From Stercorarius parasiticus (lineage: Eukaryota > Chordata > Aves > Charadriiformes > Stercorariidae): a stretch of DNA of 64,000 nucleotides. The notes under the pieces are model-generated. The model had not been told where the DNA came from. It did no database searches and was given only the letters and a program-made list of their open reading frames with translations. The stretch covers positions 372,001 through 436,000 of the forward strand of contig VWZL01000170.1 of the NCBI GenBank assembly GCA_013396915.1, in the 5' to 3' direction. This document shows positions 24,165-34,310 of this stretch, piece by piece (within the stretch, counting starts at the first letter, position 1; each line of letters begins with the position of its first letter). Position numbers and translations under genes: made by a program.

Positions 24165-24770
24165 ATTCTGATGAACTGGAGAAATCATCTGAAATCAGTG
24201 AAATTAAAATGCACAGTAAAGTGGAAAGTAGTACATATATGGAGGAACAACCACATGCATATACATGAAAAATCAGGGAAGGGATCTCAACTGAAGGGAA
24301 GGTATCAGAAACTGAAGATGAGTCAACAAGATAACAGTATGATAAAAAAAGGAAATCTCATTCTGCAATACTGTATGCAAGACACGGCAGATGATATTCT
24401 GCTTAATTTATTGCTCGTAAGGCATGAGCTGGAGTATTTCGTCTTGTTTGCAACACACACTTAGAGAAAGACAGATTATTTAGAGGCAGCTCAGAGGAGA
24501 GCAACAAAAGTTACAAGAAGCAGGGAAGGTGGCAGCCAAGAAAAAAAGCTGAAAGAAATGGGCTTAATTAGTCTACAAATAACATGGAGACTGATCATCA
24601 AAGCAGTCTCCAAATGCATAGAAGGTTGCAGAGAAGACAATAATGATCAAAAGTTCCCCATGTCCAATGGGGGTGTGACTCAGAAAAATATTTATTTGCA
24701 AACTTAAGATAGATATTTGAGAAAGCTTCCTAATTCTTAAGACAATTTAAAATCTCCAGTAAGAGAGACT
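24165..24770 (+). mobile_element. Ancient CR1 LINE fragment
   Basis: Blocks in CR1 order are visible: 'gatgaactggagaaatc' (24170), 'atgagtcaacaagataacag' (24318), 'aaatctcattctg' (24350) and 'gcaagacacggcagatgat' (24376). They continue with 'ctcgtaaggcatgagctggagta' (24414; peptide LLVRHELEYFV for the usual LVRPHLEYCV), 'cagaggagagcaacaaaag' (24492), 'ctgaaagaaatgggcttaattagtcta' (24549), a 'cagtctccaaatgcatagaagg' block and 'aagatagatatttgagaaagcttcctaa' (24706). This covers the C-terminal third of ORF2. Numerous indels destroy the frame, and the divergence is far greater than for the 30-54 kb copies, so this is an old amniote-lineage CR1. Confidence 0.7.
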
Positions 24771-27023
24771 GTTCTGGTTCTGAGAAAGTGTTAGCTAAAT
24801 GTCTATGGGTGAGATGACCTCAGTTTACTTCTTCTTGTCTCAGAGCAAATAAGTATACTCTCTGACTTCTGAATTTCCTTCAAATAACATTTCTGATGAT
24901 GAGCAAAAGCAAACCCACAACAGTCCATAAAAATGCACAAATAGTAAATATATACATCTAAATCATTTTAGAAAATTCAATTTATGTGGAAGGGTTTTAT
25001 TGTAAAATAAACTCAATCACTATTGATGTAAAGTACTCAATTGTTTTTCATTTCCTTAGATATTGTAAATATGTTGCTGTGAAGGATTATCTAAGTAGGC
25101 GACATTTAAAGAAAAATGTAGAGGCAAGATTCTTTTTCTGTCTTTGAACAATACGTCACAGGAGAGGAAAGTCCTCTCAACACCCTTTTCAGCTCTGTCA
25201 GTTCAGGATTGTCAAGAGATTGGTGCATTTAAGATCCTACATAACTGTAGATGCAGAATACTTCTTTCCAAAAAAACCCGAAGTTCCAGGCAAGAGGGTA
25301 TTTTCACAAGCTCAGAATTTTACATAAAAATTGATTGGGAAATGCTGAAATAGGAAGCTATATCATTTCAGGAACACCTTGTCCCTGCTGCTACTAAATC
25401 ATCATGGGAATTTCCTCGGAAACTGGCTCCGGCTCTTCAAGGTGGCATGCCGGGTTTCCCTGACTGGGCTGCCCTGGATCCAGCATCAACAGTTTCAGGC
25501 CCAGAATTTCAGCTCTGCAGAGGGGTGCCTGGAAGCCCGTAGCTCTCACAGCGCTGTCTCCCAGCAGGAACACCAGCAGCCAAACAGTGGCAAGGATTCA
25601 GCTCTTGAAGCCTCAGATCCTCACCGACATAGACAGCCAGGAAAGCTTGGCTTGGCTGGCTGTCCCAAAGCCACGGGACAGCCTCTTCAGCTCTGGAGTA
25701 AAGCCACAAGATGGATTTTTCACAGGGCTGGGAAAAGAAGAAAAATCTGCCAGGTATTTGGACAGGCTCTTTCCGAAACTCCTTTTGGATTTGGGGGAAA
25801 ATTGCTCAACAGAGGATATTTCAAAAGTGAAATTTTTTGCATAAAATAATTTGCACTTTCTGAATAGATGAACTAGAGAGTAATAAGAGTGTGTGAGAAC
25901 ATAGAGAGAGAAACAAATCTGATTGTGAAAGGAGAGCCCAGCATATGCTGTACCTTTCTATTTCAAACCTAAGTAAAAACAAAGCAAACCTCTAGTACAA
26001 CCCAAGGTAAAGGGCAGCAGCAGAACCAATTTTAGAAGTAATTGGTTTTCAAATTAAACTCACACAATCAGCGTATGGATTTTCCTTCCACAGGTAGAAA
26101 ATAAGAACTTTGAAAAGATTCTGTCAAATACTGCTGTGCACTAAGCTGAAACTCACATGCTGTATATATTTTCATCTTGAAGGTCTATTAATAGAAAGAA
26201 ATGGTACAAGTCAAAACTTTGATGTGCTGGCAGGCATTTACCTTAAAGTCAGCTATGAGTGTTCCACAAGCGAGCTTTAGCTATGCACCTTTTTCTTTCA
26301 AAATAACTTCAGTGTGGAATAAAGTTCGGGAAGATTTGTACTAGCTTCTATGTTTTGCAAGAGGTAGTTATTTGAGTTTTAGACTGTAGACTGGAAATCA
26401 CTACTGAAACCTTCTAAGAGCGACATCTTATTTCTCAGACCAAATTGATAGAAAAATATGTCTAAAAAATTATGGTAAATATAAGGCTGGATCTTGAAGG
26501 CCTTATTTACTTTTGAAGCCTTTATTTGCTTTAAACCTAAGCCCTTTTCAAGCTTCCCTTAGGGAATAGTAGGATTTTTGCATAAGTAAGAAATCTGGGA
26601 ATTTGCCCAAACACAGGGCAGCTGGGGAGACAGGAGGAAAGGTAGCAATAATATTAAATTATGCTAAATGAGGAAGGAAGGAGAAAAGCATTTGAAGGGA
26701 AAAGTTGGATTGATCCAGGACAGAACAACAATTCCCACACCTGGTGAGAGTTTTTCTAACCTTTTGTTATTTCCATACATCCAGAAAAGGTACTATCATC
26801 ATGAGGACACAATAGCAAGGGATGGAAGAATGTTATTTATTCGCTCATCCCTGTGTCTAGAAAGTCTTCATGCACAGTGCATCCCAAGTGGACTGCCACA
26901 CGTCTCCCTAACCTTTGTGTGTGTGAATGGTTGCAGAAATAAGGAAGCTCTGGAAAAGGCTAAAAAAGCTAGGAGGGGTTAACAGGTAAAATAATCAGTG
27001 ACAGGAAGAGTGTACTTTGATAA
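24771..27023. other. Unannotated sequence with a 156-codon open frame
   Basis: The longest open frame in the window outside CR1 is 25379-25849 (plus, 156 codons). It begins MSLLLLNHHGNF and is rich in Q, S, H and K. An 85-codon frame overlaps it in another phase. I see no domain, signal peptide, splice border or repeat match, so I do not call a gene. Confidence 0.3.
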
Positions 27024-27540
27024 GAATATAAAGATGTGACTCGTGGCATATGTGAGAAAGAATCAGGACTGAGGGGTATAAACACTGTGTGGAGGGCAGT
27101 ATCCCCTCAGGGCTGAGCAGAGCGGGAGGTGCTGGTTCGAGTTGCTGGCGGGAGCTCTCACCTCCCCCAGCAGCTCTTGGCTGAGACATCCCCTATGTGG
27201 AAGCAAGACATCGAAAATTTGGGAAAAGTTGGAAGAAGCAAGAGGTAGGAGAGAGGTTTAAGACTTAAATTTGTGCCAGTTTGTATTTACGTGGCTGCCA
27301 TGCTTCTCCTTTTCTGCAGGAGATAACTCAGGCTGCAGCAAGCCAAGACGTGGGACTGGAACCAGCTGTGTTTGCTCAGCTGTGCACTGAGGGAGAACTC
27401 ACGATGCTTACGCTGCCGCGCACTCACTGAAAGCCCAGGAGCCATCGCCTCTTCCCAGAGTGCTGTCCACAGGCTTGCGACCAAACTTTGTAACGCAAAA
27501 CAACCTACTACAGTCACTGTGTAGCTTTGGAGACTGAATA
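27024..27540. promoter_or_regulatory. GC-richer, promoter-like segment, function unknown
   Basis: A TATAAA-containing motif (GGGTATAAACACTG, about 27075) precedes a GC-rich stretch with GGGCTGAGCAGAGCGGGAGG. Further on are a donor-like site (AAGAG then GTAGGAGAG, about 27244) and a pyrimidine-rich acceptor-like site (CTTCTCCTTTTCTGCAG, about 27304-27320). It could be an old solo LTR, a non-coding transcript start or chance. I could not find terminal TG...CA ends or target duplications. Confidence 0.2.
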
Positions 27541-27816
27541 GTTAAACTGTGAATATTTTTTGTCCCTCAACGCTCTAAGTGTAACACTGTAATATAAATA
27601 TCTCCCTCAAAAAGATGTTTCCTGGCAGACATTAACAGACCTTTTGCACTGCCAAAGGCCCAGCTAGTACAGGTATCTCCAACATAAACATCATAAATAC
27701 CCATCCAGAGGAGGACCTCATCCCCAGTCTGAATACATCAAAGGCAGCTTGCATTTCGCTGTCCAGGACTGGGTGCAAGCAGATCTGGAAAGTATAGCTA
27801 CAGATGAGATAGGTTA

Positions 27817-27880
27817 GAAAAGAAAAAAAGAAAAAACAAACAAACAAACAAAACCCCCAAACCAATAACAACAAAAAAAT
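27817..27880. repeat. A-rich low-complexity tract with CAAA repeats
   Basis: AAAAGAAAAAAAG is followed by four CAAA units, a short C run and further ACAA-rich sequence. Confidence 0.8.
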
Positions 27881-30699
27881 CAAACTCCTGGAAAAAGCAA
27901 AGTAGAAAAGCAGCCAAAAAGCATACAAACTGACCAGTTCAGTTAGGCTTTTGTCATTTTGCACTCCAGCTTCTCTTTAGCTCCCCATTTTTGCTGAGAT
28001 CTATTGCACACTGTATGCAGATTTCATTTTCACTATTCTTCACATGTCACAAATTGCTTTTCTCCCTGTCCTTCACTACAGCAATGGTGTCTCCCCTCAC
28101 CTCCGCTACTGTCACATACTGACAGACTTAGGCTGTCAGGCCATGGCTTTCTCAGACAACATTTCACCCAGTGCATTTATTCTGCGCTTGCTTTGGGAAG
28201 TGACAGTGCTCACGTTCACAGTCAGCCAGCTGAGACCTCTTCCCACCCTGGAGCTTTTCTCAAGGGTATAGCCCCTGGAGAGACAAATAATTTTGTATTG
28301 AGGAATATGTCCATAAGCCTGAAAGCCCTTGTGCGTTTCTCATATGAGTTAGGAGGCTTCACAAAGTTACACCACGTTTGCTCTGGACCTGTAGATACAG
28401 CGTTTGGTTTGGGTCGGTCTTATTCAGACTTCATTAGGATGATGTGAAACAAGAGCTCAAAACCTTCTGTGAATCTTAAAGAAGTTCTTCTCTCTCACTC
28501 TCTCTCTCTCTCTCTCTGACAGTTTGATTTTTCTTCTTTACTTGGTTAGGACAGAAAACACATCTTAGCATAACAGTATTAGCAAAACTATAAAGAGTTG
28601 CTACACTGGTGCCAGGAAATGATCCTTGTACTGACATCTGTGTTCAGAAAGTGAACCTGACAGGAGCATCAGCCCTGATACGGATTCCTGTTGCCTGGCA
28701 TCCTGCAAGTGATTTGCCTCGCTGCCAAGCCAGTACAAAATTCTCCAATAGTAGTATTTTAGGCATCTTTGCATTCCATTTGCACTCATGTAAGTCACAA
28801 CACATTTGACACTGAAGGAGAGGCTTGTTTGTTTCATGGAAAGTTTGTCATGTGCCAAATTATTTTTTTGAAACCTTCGTGTTGACCCCTTTGCCCCTGT
28901 GACTGTCTGAAATGCATAGTGTTAGCAAAGCTTGAAATTACAGTAAGAAAAATTCAGTAGGAAATGCATATTTGTAAATTATAAGTAAAAAAGCATTATA
29001 ATTCAAAAATTATTACATTTATGTGATGTTTTAATCTTGCTACATTCCAGAAAAGCATAGTCCAGCATTTAGATTATTTGCATATCAGTCTTTTTATAGT
29101 ACTTTTGCACAAAAACTCTATACCTCCTTAGGTCAAAGGTACGCACTCCAGCTAGTGTGGATATTGCAGCTTTTTCTAGTCTGAACACAAAGGAAGGCTG
29201 GCAAATACAGTCTGTAATTTTACAAACTACTGTTATTGCAATTTATTTTTCCTATACCACTGCATGCAATGCTGCACAAGATATAGCATGCAAAGACAAA
29301 TGAAAAATTACTCTGCACCAGAGAGCTGCACCAAAGAGCTAACATGGTAAAGAGAAGTGTTTCTTGTGAAAATTGCTGGGTTCTTTTAAAATTGAGTATT
29401 GCAGTCAACTTCCTGAGTTTTGTCTTCCCACATTCCTACCATAAACTCACTAACTATGCTCTCCCTAAAAATCACATATGATGTCATCTTTCCTCTCATA
29501 TAAAAATAACTATTCATCCTTTTGACACTGGACAGTTAGGAACTATAAATGGTTACTAAACTTACCAAAAGTACATTCCTAACCTTCCAGAAAAACAGTC
29601 TTGTCTGGATATGAGAATATTTAAAAGACGAGAATTCTCAACTCTCTTTCCCAGAACATGAAATATGAGATTGTAATGTATTTCATCCTATGATGTTAGA
29701 ACACTATCAAAGTATTGCACAGGTATCACAACAGACCATTTCAAAGGTGCTGAGGTTCTTAAAGATCAAGAAAGTTTCCAGGTAAGTGTTTCAAAAAAAC
29801 CCAAAGCGGTATACCAGCATCCTTGATTTTGGTGGAAGAGGGACTCCAAAGCAGTTTTCAAAGGCCCACTATCTACCTACAACTTTAAGCACCAGATTTT
29901 TTAAAAAGTCTGCTCCTAGAGTTCATACCACTTTTCTATTTAAACTGGAATAAGCCGACTTAGAAAAACTAGGCAAAACAAGGCATTATTTTTAGGTAGA
30001 CTTCATTTTGCCAGATTTGAACTTCACTACATAGTCACCATTTTCCTCAAACAGTATGTCAGAGGTGACACCCTTGTAGACATCAGAAGTTACTTTTCTT
30101 CTCAGTTATGACAGTATAAATCACAAATATCTTCACTGACCTCATTGGAATTCCAAGAGTAAAGGACTAGAGCTCTTGGCATCTGCTCACAATGGCCTTT
30201 ATGAGATTCTGTGTGTGTGCAAAAGAGACCAAATTGTTCATACAGAGAAGAGCAGAACAAGTATAATCAAGCAAGTGCCAAAGCGTTCCAGGTGGCACAC
30301 ACACAGAGTCATTCCTCATTTTGCAAATAATTGTCACAGAGTGAACGGAAGAAATTGCAAAATGAAAATAAGTTTCTTAAACTGAAATATCAAATTATTC
30401 TGGGAATAAACAGGTTATCAGTTAACTAGAAGACACATAGATGTGGCAAATTTTAACAAAATGGATATAGAGTTACTGACTTAAATTTAAAGAATATTGC
30501 ATACTTGAAGAACAGCTGAGGAGATCTAGCTGCTACTAAATTTATACTAGTTTAGCAATATGCATGGACTAGCTGCTCTAACTAAAATATTTATTACCAA
30601 AGGCCAAAACATGGGGTATAGAAGAGAGCAATCTAGTTGTCTGAGGTGGCATGAGATGGCCAGAAGGGATTCCTTTTTGTAGAGGAACTTTAAGGAGAC
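27881..30699. other. Unannotated sequence
   Basis: No supported gene. A 147-codon plus-strand open frame at 28004-28447 overlaps a second frame and has no domain. A plus-strand donor-like site (TTCCAG then GTAAGTG) occurs at about 29781 without a convincing acceptor. Confidence 0.35.
28489..28517. repeat. (CT)n microsatellite
   Basis: An almost perfect CT dinucleotide run with a single A interruption near its start. Confidence 0.95.
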
Positions 30700-31709
30700 A
30701 CACCTTCATCAGCAACATAAACAGTGGGATTGAGTGCACCCCCCACAAGTTTGCAAATGACACCAAGCTGAGTGGTGCCGTTGACACACCTGAGGGATGG
30801 GATGCCATCCAGAGGGATCTGCACAGGCTCGAGAAGTGGACCCATGTGAGCCTGATGACGTCCAACAAGGCCAAGTGCAGGGTCCTGCACCTGGGTCAGG
30901 GCAACATCCAGTATCAATACAGACTGGGGGATGAAGGTATTGAGAGCAGCCCTGTGCAGAAGGACTTGTGGGTACTGGTGGATGAAAAGCAGGACACGAG
31001 CCTACAACATGTGCTCGCAGCCCAGAAAGCCAGTCATATCCTAGGCTGCATCAAAAGAAGCATGGCCAGCAGATCAAGGGAGGTGATTCTGCGGGGGGGT
31101 TGGACTAGATGACCTTTAAAGGTCCCTTCCAACCCAACAGATTCTATGATTCTGCCCCTCTACTCTGCTCTGGTGAGACCCCACCTGGAGTACTGCATCC
31201 AATACAGCCCTGGAGCCCTCAGCACTGGAAAGATATGGATCTGTTGGAGCAGGTCCAGAGGAGGGCAACAAAAAAGGTCAGAGGGCTGAAGCACCTCTTC
31301 TATGAAGACAGACTGAGAGAGTTGGGGTGGTTAAGTCTGGAGAAGAGAAGGCTCTGGGGAGACGTGATTGCAGGCTTTCAGTAATTAAAGAGGGCATATA
31401 AGAAAGATGGGGTCAGGCTTTTTAATAGGCCCTGTTGCAATAGGACAAGGGGTAGCGGGTTTAAACTAAAAAAGGGTACATTCACACTAGATATAAGGAA
31501 GAAATTTTTTACAGTGAGGTTGGTGAAACATTCGAACAGGTTGCCCAGAGAGGTGGTAGATGCCCCATCCCTGGAAACATTCAAGGTCAGGTTGGACGGG
31601 GCTTTGAGCAACCTGATCTAGTTGAAGATGTCCTTCCTCATTGCAGGGGGGTTGGACTAGATGAGCTTTAAAGGTCCCTTCCAACTCAAACCATTCTATG
31701 ATTCTGTGA
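30700..31709 (+). mobile_element. CR1 LINE, 5'-truncated, with nested CR1 scrap
   Basis: The element begins inside the RT palm ('cttcatcagcaacataaacagtggg', the IFINDI region). The catalytic box is at about 30750, reading KFANDTKLSG instead of FADDTK, so the second catalytic aspartate pair is altered. It runs through the thumb region (open 30651-31112, resuming after the nested insertion) to a full 3' end: 'gttggactagatgagctttaaaggtccc' and 'ccattctatgattctgtga' at 31709. The sequence is close to the 42.8-kb copy, so it is comparatively young. Immediately after its terminal repeat another CR1 begins (31710). Confidence 0.93.
31092..31154 (+). mobile_element. Very short CR1 3'-end insertion nested in another CR1
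   Basis: Within the coding part of the surrounding CR1, 63 bases are inserted that consist only of a CR1 3' end: a G run, 'gttggactagatgacc', 'cttccaaccc', then 'attctatgattctg'. The 8-base word TGATTCTG stands directly before the insertion (31084-31091) and at its end (31147-31154). Removing one TGATTCTG plus the insert restores an uninterrupted CR1 frame, so this is a real later insertion and not decay. The shared word equals part of the CR1 terminal repeat. It could therefore be a target-site duplication or a site where the element's RNA end paired with the target during priming. Confidence 0.88.
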
Positions 31710-34310
31710 CAAGGGCAAAGGAATGATGGTCCAAAATGGCAATGCTCATGCCGTTCCATCCAACTGGAGAATAAGCCAGGCCAACCAAAGCAGTGACAAG
31801 TGTCCCTTAGCTGCCTCCCAAGACAAGAACCAGAAGGCCAACCACCTCAAAGGTGTGTATGGCTATCGTATGTATGGATCCTCTTGCACCACTCCAGGGA
31901 AACCTGCATTCTCAATTACCTCTCTGAAATTCCTGTACTCCAACACATACAGCATGGGAAATAAACAGGAAAAAACAGATATCTGTGTGTGGTTGCAGGG
32001 CCATGATCTCATTGCAGTTACAGAGACACGGTGGGATAGCTCACATGACTGGAATGTTGTCATTAATGTCTACGTACTTTTAGGAAAGACAGGCCAGCAA
32101 GGCGAGGTGGTGGAATTGCTCTTTATGTTAGAGTGCAACTGGAATGTATCTAGCTCTGCTTAGGTGTGGATGAAGGACTAGTAGAGGGCTTATGGGTAAG
32201 AATTAAGGGGCAGGCTAATATAGGAGACACTGTTGTCTGCGTTTACTCCAGCACACCTGATCAGGAAGAGAAAGACTATGAGGACTTCTACAGACAGCTG
32301 AAAGTAGTTTTATGGTCACTGGTTCTGGTTCTCATGGGGGGCTTCAGCCACCCTGATATTTGCTGGAAAGGCAACACAGCCAGGCACACACTGTCCAAGA
32401 AGTTCCTGCAGAGTACTGATGATAACTTCTTGACACGGGTGGTGGAGGATACAACAGGGAGAGGTGTGCTGCTGGACCTTGTACTAACAAACAAAGAAGG
32501 ACTGGCTGGGGATGTGAATGTTGGGGGCAGCCTTGACTGCAGTGACCATGAAATGGTGGAGTTCAGGATTCTGCATGGAAGAAGCAGGGCAAAAATTACA
32601 ACCCTGGACTTACGGAGAGTTAACTTTGTCCTCTTCAAAAACATACTTGGAGGAATCCCATGGGTTAGGACTCTAGAAGGTAGGGAGGGTCCAAGAGGGA
32701 TGGTTAATATCCAAGCAACACTTTCTCCAAGCTCAAGATCAGTGCATCCATAGGAGTAAGAAACCAAGCAAAGGATGCAGAAGACCTGTATGGATGAGCA
32801 AGGAGCTTCTGGAAAAACTCAAATGGAAGAAGGAGGTTTCTAGAATGTGGAAAAAAGGACTGGCCACTTGGGAGGAACATAGGAATGTTGTCAGAGTATG
32901 CAGATGTGCAATGAGGAAGGATAAGGCTCACTTGGAATTAAATGTGGCAAGGGATGTCAGGGACAACACGAAGGTCTTCTTCAAGTACGTCAGTAGTAAA
33001 AGCAAGGCTAGGGAAAATGTGGACCCACTGCTGAATGAGGTGGGTGCCCAGGTGACGGAGGAGGCAGAGATGGTGGAGTTACTGAAAGCCTTCTTTCCTT
33101 CAGTCTTTACTGCTAAGGCCAGCCCCCAGGAATCCCAGATAAATGAGCGGAGAGCAGTGGATGTTGTCTACCTTGACTTTAGCAAGGCTTTTGACACTGT
33201 CTCCCATAACATCCTCATAGGTAAACTTAGGAAATCTGGGTTAGATGAGTGGACTGTGAGGTTGATTGACAAATGGTTAAATGGCAGAGCTCAGAGGGTT
33301 GTGATCAGCGGTGCAGGGTCTAGTTGGAGGCCTGTAGTTAGCGGTGTTCCCCAGGGGTCAGTACTGGGTCCAGTCTTGTTCAACATATTCATCAATGACC
33401 TGGATGAGGGGACAGAGGGTACCCTTAGCAAATTTGCTGATGACACATAGCTAGGAGGAGTGGCTGACACCCCAGAAGGCTGTGCCGCCGTACAGCGAGA
33501 CCTGGACAGGCTAGAATTGGGTGGAGAGGATCCTAATGAAGTTCAACAAAGGCAAGTACAGGGTCTTGCACCCAGGGAGGAATAACCCCATTCACTGGTA
33601 CAGGTTAGAGGTTGACCTGCTGGAAGGCATCTCTGCAGAGAAGAAGCTGGGAGTCCTGGTGGACAACAAGTTGACCATGAGCCAGCAATGTGCCCTTGTG
33701 GCCGAGAAGGCCAATGGTCTCCTGGCTTGCATTAAAAATAGCGTGGCCAGCAGGTTGAGGGAGGTTATCCTCCCGCTCTACTCTGCCCTGGTGAGGCCAC
33801 ATCTGGACTGCTGTGTCCAGTTCTGGGCTCGCCAGTTCAAGAAAGACAAGGAACTACTGGAGAGAATCCAGCAGAGCACTACAAAGATGATCAAGGGACT
33901 GGAGCACATCTGTTATGAAGAAAGGCTGAGAAAACTGGGTCTGTTTAGCGTGGAGAAGAGAAGACTGAGAGGCAATCTCATCAATGCTTACAAATATTTA
34001 AAGAGCAGGTGTCAAGAGTATGGGGCCAGACTCTTTTCAGGGGTGCCGAGCAACAGGACAATGGGCAACAGGCACACACTGGAACACTGTTCCATCTCAA
34101 CATGAGGAGGAACTTCTTTACTTTGAGGGTGGCAGAGCACTGGAACAGGCTGCCCAAAGAGGTTGTGGAGTCTCCTTCTCCGGAGATACTCAAAACCCAC
34201 CTGGATGCGTTCCTGTCCGACCTGCTTTAGGTGAACCTGCTTTGTCAGGGGTTTGGACTAGATGATCTCCAGGGGACCATTCCAACCCCTACTACTCTGT
34301 GATTCTGTGA
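31710..34310 (+). mobile_element. CR1 LINE with endonuclease and RT regions, internally deleted
   Basis: This is the most complete copy. The apurinic-type endonuclease domain begins near 31930 (peptide YSNTYSMGNKQ). Next come the HDLIAVTET motif and, after a frameshift near 32100 and a stop near 32139, a long open stretch at 32166-32753. The catalytic GDFN box reads GGFS (about 32336), so two key residues are lost; the C-terminal SDH box is intact (about 32541). The 32794-33450 frame carries the linker and then jumps at about 33139-33148 straight into RT motif A ([10 protein letters not shown]), skipping the fingers. The catalytic FADD box is intact but is followed at once by a stop. The thumb region follows (33521-34105), then a 3' terminus ending 'gattctgtga'. 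Inactive. Confidence 0.93.

Noticed and set aside
27120..27150. GGTTCGAG as a tRNA B-box
   Set aside because: No cloverleaf, no matching A-box at the right distance, and no acceptor stem.
28004..28447. 147-codon plus-strand open frame
   Set aside because: Overlapped by another open frame in a second phase, low-complexity composition, no domain or splice support.
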